From an uncultured Spongiibacteraceae bacterium (GTDB lineage: Bacteria > Pseudomonadota > Gammaproteobacteria > Pseudomonadales > CAMLJR01): 29,941 nt of DNA. Below, piece after piece: positions 24,900 through 29,941 of this stretch. The first letter of the stretch is position 1. Every line of letters begins with the position of its first letter. A program made the position numbers and the translations under genes. The notes beneath the pieces were generated by a model. The model was not told where the DNA came from. It did not search any database and worked only from the letters and a program-made list of their open reading frames with translations. The stretch covers positions 1 through 29,941 of the forward strand of contig CAMLJR010000014.1 in NCBI GenBank assembly GCA_946480345.1. Reading direction: 5' to 3'.

Positions 24900-26255
24900 T
24901 CAAGGTTGCCGGACGTCGGTGCCGATTTCTTTGCCGAGACCGAACCAGTCGATTCGACGGGTGGCCATCATTACCACGCCCAACAGCATGAATAGCAGCA
25001 GAGATCCCATGAGCAGCGAATAATCTTCCGCATTGAGCAATGAATAGAGCAGCCCATACAGCGCTGTAAGACCGACGGAAAATCCGAGCCCTCTTTTAAC
25101 GCTATGCAGAATGCCACTGACATAGGTGCCCACCAGCACCACACAAGCCGTTGCCGAAACAGCGTACGCCATGTTGAATCCAACATGTTCCGACAGCGAA
25201 ATTAACAGCAAATAAAACATTGCCATCGCTACGCCGACAAAGCTGTACTGGATCGGATGAACAGCGAGTCGCTTTAGCACCTCGAAAAGAAAAAATGCAG
25301 CAAAAGTCAGCCCAATGAACAACAACGCATATTTAATGGCTCTTTCACTCTTCAGGTATTGATCGACCGGATCAATCAAGCTGACACCGAAATCGCGCCC
25401 CTTTAACGGCTCGCATTCAGCATTGGCCAAGCAACGCTGCAAGAGTTCATTCATATTCGTGGAGAAAAAAGATGCCTGCCATTGGGCGGTAAAACCATGC
25501 TCGCCAATTTCGCGCTGCGACGGAAGATATTCACCAATGAAACTCGGATGCGGCCAATCAGATTTCAACGACACGGTACTGTCAGCGCCGACCGGCACAA
25601 AGTTGAGGCTCTGCGTGCCTTGCAGCTTTAACTGAAATTCAAAGGGGAGCTGCATCCGCTGATCACTGACGCCAATGGACAGCTTCGCCCGTATACCATC
25701 GCCGAGCTGCTTGATTTGCGTTCCCGGCTCGAATCGGTAATTCGTGTTATCTATTTTCAATTGGGGCGCGCTTTCTATACCGCGGATATCACTCACTCCG
25801 AGAACGAGAGACGGCTGTTCAAACGTGTAATCCTCGATAGCCTCTTCAATACCGAAATGCGCTGGCAAATTAAAGCTTCCGGAAATATGACTGTCGCTGT
25901 GATAAAGACGCGCCTGGTAAATTCCACGGCTGCGGACTTCGGTTTTCAGCGTGCCATCCAGCTTGAATTTATCGGGAAGAAAATAGAGCTGGCCTTTAAC
26001 CACGGTTTCTTCCGAGTATTTCGTTTTGGTGACGGTGTCGATTTTCCATTCGCGCGTTTTCTTTTGATACGGAACAACCAGCAACGGACCCATCAGTTTT
26101 TGCGAATAGCTGGAACTGCGTGCGATATCTTCCAGCACTGTGTCCCGGTGTATCTGCCTATCTTCAATTAACCCGCTGATCATCTGTATTGGAATGAGCA
26201 GCGCAATGATCAACACCGCGATAATCCCCAATTTAAGCGACAGACTTCGATTCAT
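24900..26255 (-). CDS. creD: Inner membrane protein CreD
   Basis: The 451-residue protein has one N-terminal membrane segment (about 9-29, GIIAVLIIALLIPIQMISGLI), a long periplasmic domain (about 30-305: RSSSYSQKLMGPLLVVPYQ, GQLYFLPDKFKLDGTLKTEVRSRGIYQARLYHS, FVPVGADSTVSLKSDWPHPSFIGEYLP) and five or six C-terminal transmembrane helices (KYALLFIGLTFAAFFLFEVLK onward). It is the CreBC target CreD, of E. coli length (about 450), linked to envelope integrity and beta-lactam response. I chose the ATG at 26255, with GGAGAG about eight bases upstream, because an ATG at 26288 adds 11 residues without a site. Three 9-bp direct repeats resembling half of the CreB tag lie 60-86 bases upstream. Confidence 0.94.
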   Translation of the reverse strand: MNRSLSLKLGIIAVLIIALLIPIQMISGLIEDRQIHRDTVLEDIARSSSYSQKLMGPLLVVPYQKKTREWKIDTVTKTKYSEETVVKGQLYFLPDKFKLDGTLKTEVRSRGIYQARLYHSDSHISGSFNLPAHFGIEEAIEDYTFEQPSLVLGVSDIRGIESAPQLKIDNTNYRFEPGTQIKQLGDGIRAKLSIGVSDQRMQLPFEFQLKLQGTQSLNFVPVGADSTVSLKSDWPHPSFIGEYLPSQREIGEHGFTAQWQASFFSTNMNELLQRCLANAECEPLKGRDFGVSLIDPVDQYLKSERAIKYALLFIGLTFAAFFLFEVLKRLAVHPIQYSFVGVAMAMFYLLLISLSEHVGFNMAYAVSATACVVLVGTYVSGILHSVKRGLGFSVGLTALYGLLYSLLNAEDYSLLMGSLLLFMLLGVVMMATRRIDWFGLGKEIGTDVRQP

Positions 26256-26314
26256 GGCATTTCTCTCCAGAGGAAAAAGTTGCCTCACTGTGCCTGCGTG
26301 GAATGTACGACGTG

Positions 26315-26341
26315 TGTGTGAAATGTGTGAATTGTGTGGAG
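26315..26341. promoter_or_regulatory. Three 9-bp direct repeats upstream of creD, possible CreB site
   Basis: TGTGTGAAA, TGTGTGAAT and TGTGTGGAG follow each other with no gap at 26315-26341. On the minus strand (creD direction) two of them contain TTCAC, the half-site of the known cre tag TTCAC-N6-TTCAC. Here, however, the TTCAC copies are nine bases apart instead of eleven. The array sits between the creC stop and creD, about 60 bases before the creD start, where an activator would bind. Confidence 0.45.
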
Positions 26342-26342
26342 A

Positions 26343-27776
26343 TTAGGTGGGTCGAGCGGATGGAAGGATGAGAGAAGCCTCTACTCCAAAGGCGACATTG
26401 CGAATTTCGAATCGACCAGAGTGCAGATTGGCAACCTCACTAACAAAGCTCAGCCCAAGGCCTGTGCTCTTGCGGCCGGTATGAGGTCTGGGTAGCGAAT
26501 AGAAACGCTCGGTAACGCGCGCGAGTGCAAAGTCTGGAATCGATACCCCCGAGTTAAAGATACGAATGATTACGCGCGCGCCAGCGGCTTCACCAGAAAT
26601 ATGGATATCGCCACCGATTTCGACAAACTCCAACGCGTTATCGATCAAATTAGCCAATGCCTGTTGTAATAGAAATCGCTCGCCAATTACCTGGATTGAT
26701 GGACCGATGTTGCATTGGACCTTCACCCCTTTCTTTTCGACGCGCCCTGATTGCGCGGCCATCAGCTCGTCGATGATATCGCTCAGCGTGATAACTATCT
26801 TTTCTTCGAGCCCTTGCCGCTGCTCGATCATCGCAAGGTTGAGAAGACGCTCTATCAACTGTTGTAATCGCGCACTTTCGGTGTCGATATTTCCGATGAA
26901 ATGCCGACGCTGCTTTTCCGGCATGTCGCTTTGAAGAAGCTCTGCTGCGGCACGAATCGCCGCCAGCGGGCTCTTCAATTCGTGTGTCAACGTCTGTACG
27001 TAGCGTTCTACGTAGGCTTTTCCTTCTAATTGAATGCGCATGCTTTCGACCGCCCGCGCAAGCTGTTCGAGTTCGCCGCCCGAATAACTCGGAAGCTCAA
27101 TGCGCTCACCGCGGCTCACTGAATCGGCATAGTGAATGAGCTCTCGCAGTGAGTACGTCAGCCACCACGAAAGTGCGCCTCCAATGATCAGACCAAGAGC
27201 GATCAGTACGCCGCCTGCGACACTAAGACGCCGTTGCGATCGATCGATATAAGGCTGAATGCTGCTATTGGGTTTTGCGACCGTAACGACACCGATAATT
27301 TTCCCTTCATCGACAATGGGTGCAGCGACATACATAACCGTCGACTTTTCATCACCTGTGACTTCCTCGGAAGATCGGGCTCCGTAGTTTCCTTGTAGCG
27401 TTAAATAGACATCGTTCCAACGCGAATAATCTTTACCGACCGCAGCGCCCGTCGAATCGAGCAATACGATGCCTTTTGCATCGGTAACGTAAATGCGGTG
27501 ATTGACGTTTTGCTTTTCAATCCCCCAGATGGTCGCTCTTGGCCTGCGCTCACCATACGCCTTGAGAAGGCTCGGCAAAGATCCCTGCATCAGAGTGCCA
27601 GACCTGACATCTTCGCGGAGCAATTCAGCCAGCAGATTAGCCGTATCGACCAAGGTTTCTTCCGTCGACTGCCGAACGCCAGGACGAATTTCTTCCATCG
27701 CCGTGCTGAGAATGAAATAACCAGCAATACCCACGAAGAAAAAATAAACAATGAAAATGCGCAGACCCAAAGGCAT
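26343..27776 (-). CDS. creC: Sensor histidine kinase CreC
   Basis: The 477-residue inner-membrane kinase has a first transmembrane segment at 5-25 and a periplasmic domain (about 30-183) with PAS-like features (HRIYVTDAKGIVLLDSTGAAVGKDYSRWNDVYLTLQG, VMYVAAPIVDEGKIIGVVTVAKPN). A second transmembrane segment lies at about 185-208, followed by a HAMP region (SRGERIELPSYSGGELEQLARAVESMR). The phospho-acceptor is His265 in TLTHELKSPLAAIRAAAELLQ. The ATPase domain shows NLIDNALEF and STGLGLSFV. This architecture and the E. coli length (474) match CreC. Its ATG directly abuts the creB stop (TAAATG), so the pair is translationally coupled. It phosphorylates CreB. Confidence 0.95.
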   Translation of the reverse strand: MPLGLRIFIVYFFFVGIAGYFILSTAMEEIRPGVRQSTEETLVDTANLLAELLREDVRSGTLMQGSLPSLLKAYGERRPRATIWGIEKQNVNHRIYVTDAKGIVLLDSTGAAVGKDYSRWNDVYLTLQGNYGARSSEEVTGDEKSTVMYVAAPIVDEGKIIGVVTVAKPNSSIQPYIDRSQRRLSVAGGVLIALGLIIGGALSWWLTYSLRELIHYADSVSRGERIELPSYSGGELEQLARAVESMRIQLEGKAYVERYVQTLTHELKSPLAAIRAAAELLQSDMPEKQRRHFIGNIDTESARLQQLIERLLNLAMIEQRQGLEEKIVITLSDIIDELMAAQSGRVEKKGVKVQCNIGPSIQVIGERFLLQQALANLIDNALEFVEIGGDIHISGEAAGARVIIRIFNSGVSIPDFALARVTERFYSLPRPHTGRKSTGLGLSFVSEVANLHSGRFEIRNVAFGVEASLILPSARPT

Positions 27777-28463
27777 TTAGCTATTCGCCACGCTATAGCT
27801 GTAACCGAAACCGCGATGGGTTTGTATCGGCTCTGCATGCGAGGCAATTTTTCGCAGCTTTGCACGGAGACTTTTTATATGACTATCGATGCTGCGATCG
27901 TAATTCGCATTAACGGGCACCCCGAGAACATTCAACAATTGTTCACGGCTGAAAACGCGATCAGGGTTTTCTATCAGCCATTGCAACAAGCGAAATTCAT
28001 GCGGCGTCAGATTCAGTGGTTGCCCGCGGTAGCTGATTTGTAGCCGCTCAGCATTCACCACGAATGTCGATTGAGACGAAGGGGTTTCGATCGATGCGCG
28101 CGGCGTCAGACGTTTTAGTACGGCTTTGACACGAGCAGTCAATTCGCGTGGACTGAACGGCTTGACGACATAATCATCGGCGCCTATTTCCAATCCGACA
28201 ACACGATCAACTTCTTCGCCGCGCGCGGTCAGAAAAACAATCGGCACGTCCGATACGCGACGCAACCTCTTACAAAGTTCGAAACCACTGAGATCGGGCA
28301 GACCGACATCGAGAATGATCAAATCGACTGGATGGTGCTTGATATGTTCGAGCGCTGGCGTCGCGAGCTGTAACCACGACACCGAAAAACCCTCGGCTTT
28401 CAGGGCATAAACCAATGTATCCGCAATTGCGGCTTCGTCTTCCACCACCAGGATATTGGGCAT
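27777..28463 (-). CDS. creB: Response regulator CreB
   Basis: CreB is an OmpR/PhoB-type DNA-binding regulator of about 228-229 residues. The receiver domain has acidic residues at the start of ILVVEDEAAIAD, the phospho-acceptor Asp in LIILDVGLPDLSG (position 52 from this start), Thr in VFLTARG and Lys in DDYVVKPFSPREL. The winged-helix domain ends with LTPHEFRLLQWLIENPDRVFSREQLLNVL and YDRSIDSHIKSLRAKLRKI, then HRGFGYSY. Two adjacent ATG codons (28466 and 28463) are equally usable. It is the first gene of creBCD; creA, which precedes it in E. coli, is absent. An L,D-transpeptidase gene lies 66 bases upstream on the same strand. Confidence 0.95.
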   Translation of the reverse strand: MPNILVVEDEAAIADTLVYALKAEGFSVSWLQLATPALEHIKHHPVDLIILDVGLPDLSGFELCKRLRRVSDVPIVFLTARGEEVDRVVGLEIGADDYVVKPFSPRELTARVKAVLKRLTPRASIETPSSQSTFVVNAERLQISYRGQPLNLTPHEFRLLQWLIENPDRVFSREQLLNVLGVPVNANYDRSIDSHIKSLRAKLRKIASHAEPIQTHRGFGYSYSVANS

Positions 28464-28532
28464 CACAATCGGGCTAGAGGATAGAAAGCGACATACTAAG
28501 CGATGCCTTACGGGACTCGATAGACCCTCTAC

Positions 28533-29666
28533 TCACTCCACTCCATCCCAGGTCGCTTGGGTCGGCAAGCGATTTTCCACCAGCGGCGCGCCGGCAATGA
28601 ATTTTTGCAGCGTCATTTGCGACAGTGATACCGGTAACGCGATGCCATTGGGATTCTGTGTGAGCTCGCCGACCAACACACGATCGATGCTTTGATCGCG
28701 CGCGAAATCGCTGTGGCCTGTCGAAGACGGAGCCCCTTTTTCAATAGCCGATTTCTTTGCTGCCGGTTTTGCTTTTGATTTCGATGCGACGTTCTTTTTC
28801 TCTGCCGCATAATCTTCGAGGATTGGATAACTCTGCATATAAATGGTCTCGCCGAGGCGGCCATAAACCTGCGGCTGATTAACGACCGTCACTTTGGTGC
28901 CGACCGGAATCCGATCGAACAATTGCGCGATGTCTTCCGGATACAGTCGAATGCAACCGTGGCTGGCGCGAATGCCAATGCCATAAGGTTGATTGGTGCC
29001 GTGGATCAGATAGCTCGGCCAATCGAGCGTCATCGCATAGTCACCGAGTGGATTATCCGGCCCGGGCGGTACTTTCGCAGGCAGCGGATCGCCCTCTTCT
29101 TTATGTTCCTTGCGCACCGATGCGGGCGGATACCACCAGGGCTTTTCACGTTTGGAAACGATTTTCGTGTTGCCGACGGGCGTTGCCCACCCGACCAGAC
29201 CGATACCGATCGGATGCGTGATAACTTTTTGCGGCTCGCCTTTTTTCGGCGCGGGAAAATAATACAGGCGCAATGCCGCAAGATTGATAACGAGACCACT
29301 GCGTGGCGCATCGGGAAGTACGAACTGCGTCGGCAATACAATCGGCGTGCCTTCTTTCGGCAACCACGGATCGACGCCTGGATTGGCGCGCACTATTTCT
29401 TCGTAACCGATATTAAAGCGCCGCGCGATATCCGACAGCGTGTCCTCGGCGTGCGCGTGCGTGACTTGCAACCGACCGATCACATCGCTGTTATCGTGCA
29501 AGGTGAATTCGTGTGTTGCGTTAGGGGTAAGTGTTTTTGGCGCGGGTGGTGTTTTGGTGGTTTGGCAGCCGACAAAAAGCACCATCGACCCCAAGAGCAA
29601 GCCACGCGCATAACGTGTCCATGATGTAACGCCGAGTGATAACGGCACAGTTACAGACTTTTGCAT
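28533..29666 (-). CDS. L,D-transpeptidase lipoprotein (YkuD domain, LysM-like)
   Basis: The 377-residue protein starts at the ATG at 29666; a reading from 29822 adds 52 residues of non-coding character. A lipoprotein signal ends in LFVGC (Cys34), so it is probably membrane-anchored. Residues 67-114 are LysM-like (HAHAEDTLSDIARRFNIGYEEIVRANPGV), a peptidoglycan-binding module. The YkuD catalytic domain follows (about 123-255), with IHGTNQPYGIGIRASHGCIRLYPED, catalytic Cys238 and His236. It belongs to the ErfK/YbiS/YcfS/YnhG group, which link peptidoglycan to itself or to Braun lipoprotein. A Lys/Ala-rich linker and a 60-residue C-terminal segment (SIDRVLVGELTQNPNG...) follow, longer than usual. 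Its place next to creBCD fits an envelope-stress theme. Confidence 0.92.
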   Translation of the reverse strand: MQKSVTVPLSLGVTSWTRYARGLLLGSMVLFVGCQTTKTPPAPKTLTPNATHEFTLHDNSDVIGRLQVTHAHAEDTLSDIARRFNIGYEEIVRANPGVDPWLPKEGTPIVLPTQFVLPDAPRSGLVINLAALRLYYFPAPKKGEPQKVITHPIGIGLVGWATPVGNTKIVSKREKPWWYPPASVRKEHKEEGDPLPAKVPPGPDNPLGDYAMTLDWPSYLIHGTNQPYGIGIRASHGCIRLYPEDIAQLFDRIPVGTKVTVVNQPQVYGRLGETIYMQSYPILEDYAAEKKNVASKSKAKPAAKKSAIEKGAPSSTGHSDFARDQSIDRVLVGELTQNPNGIALPVSLSQMTLQKFIAGAPLVENRLPTQATWDGVE

Positions 29667-29706
29667 ATCGAATCGCCCGAATCGTTTTTTGTCATCGCAG
29701 TCTACC

Positions 29707-29760
29707 AAGCCGCATTCGGGCGCATTTTGCGCTGACGCACATATCCTCGAATGCCGGCTT
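29707..29760. other. Imperfect long hairpin between yajQ and the L,D-transpeptidase gene
   Basis: AAGCCGCATTCG (29707-29718) pairs with CGAATGCCGGCTT (29748-29760) with one bulged base. Inside is a smaller stem, GCGCA (29720-29724) with TGCGC (29728-29732). It begins right after the yajQ stop. Without a T-run in the yajQ direction it is not a clear terminator; it could be a repeat element or an mRNA 3' end. Confidence 0.45.
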
Positions 29761-29940
29761 TTAATCGCGAAAATTAGTGAACTGCAGTGGCTGTTCGAGC
29801 GGAGTTTCGCGCAGCATCGCAATCACTTCTTGTAGATCATCGCGTTTCTTGCCAGTTACACGCACCTGCTCATCCTGAATCTGCGTTGTGACTTTCAATT
29901 TCTTATCTTTAATCATCTTGACGATTTTTTTTGCGAGATC
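29761..29940 (-). CDS. yajQ: YajQ family nucleotide-binding protein (3' part only)
   Basis: Only the last 59 residues lie in the window; the gene continues past the right edge. [43 protein letters not shown] and the exact-style ending PLQFTNFRD match the C-terminus of YajQ (E. coli ends ...QPFQFKNFRD). YajQ-family proteins are small cytoplasmic proteins with two ferredoxin-like domains; in Xanthomonas and Pseudomonas members bind c-di-GMP. Frame and stop (TAA at 29763-29761) are clear. It is transcribed towards the L,D-transpeptidase gene, with 94 bases between. Confidence 0.93.
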   Translation of the reverse strand, partial: DLAKKIVKMIKDKKLKVTTQIQDEQVRVTGKKRDDLQEVIAMLRETPLEQPLQFTNFRD

Positions 29941-29941
29941 G

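Noticed and set aside
28467..28532. Canonical cre tag or creA upstream of creB
   Set aside because: No TTCAC pair in this gap, and the upstream gene is an L,D-transpeptidase, not creA.
28923..29624. 233-codon plus-strand ORF opposite the L,D-transpeptidase
   Set aside because: The opposite strand encodes an intact YkuD protein with lipobox and SHGC motif; this frame has no recognisable feature.

Overview
The window comes from a Gram-negative bacterium, most likely a free-living gammaproteobacterium with a saprotrophic lifestyle. The evidence is two TonB-dependent outer-membrane receptors, creBCD, yajQ, rlmA, htpX, alx and an E. coli-type ldhA. All are close to gammaproteobacterial families and all were recognised by eye, without a database search. 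Genus cannot be decided. Coding density is high and moderately GC-rich, except for the first ~750 bases, which are visibly AT-richer and look like accessory DNA. No tRNA, rRNA, CRISPR array or transposase was seen.

Layout. (1) 1-790: the 5' end of modA, a TetR-type regulator cut short inside a 7-bp tandem repeat, a palindromic candidate operator and a 42-residue ORF stub. (2) 825-5207: a TonB-dependent receptor, then an Old Yellow Enzyme (XenA/YqjM type) divergent from a zinc-free MDR oxidoreductase. (3) 5263-9273: xylose catabolism, xylB-xylA with ATGA coupling, divergent from a LacI-type regulator, with a perfect 14-bp palindromic operator between them. (4) 9292-14580: ldhA, a PqqU/YncD-like receptor and a secreted alpha/beta hydrolase, all in one direction. 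(5) 14716-18003: a DUF4142 protein, then a yybP-ykoY (Mn2+) riboswitch leader followed by alx, a TFIIB-type zinc ribbon protein and htpX. (6) 18013-21686: a group III truncated haemoglobin, and a basic amino acid decarboxylase coupled to rlmA. (7) 21705-24818: a SIMPL protein, a YcgR-like PilZ protein and a YbaK-like/HDOD fusion. (8) 24900-29941: the run yajQ, L,D-transpeptidase, creB, creC, creD on the minus strand.

How the genes work together. xylA and xylB carry xylose to xylulose-5-phosphate under probable LacI-type control. The riboswitch should raise alx, and perhaps the zinc ribbon gene and htpX, when Mn2+ is high, joining Mn export with inner-membrane protein quality control. Its P1 3' strand can instead form a terminator hairpin, which is directly readable, and a second strong terminator lies between the aptamer and alx. 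The PqqU-like receptor suggests scavenging of external PQQ, but why it sits between ldhA and a secreted hydrolase is unexplained. creBC with creD is a classic envelope-stress/beta-lactam-response module, here next to a lipoprotein L,D-transpeptidase.

The items most worth a second look are the double-terminator Mn riboswitch operon, the ldhA-pqqU-hydrolase group, the YbaK/HDOD fusion with altered key residues, the 9-bp repeats before creD, and the repeat-truncated TetR.
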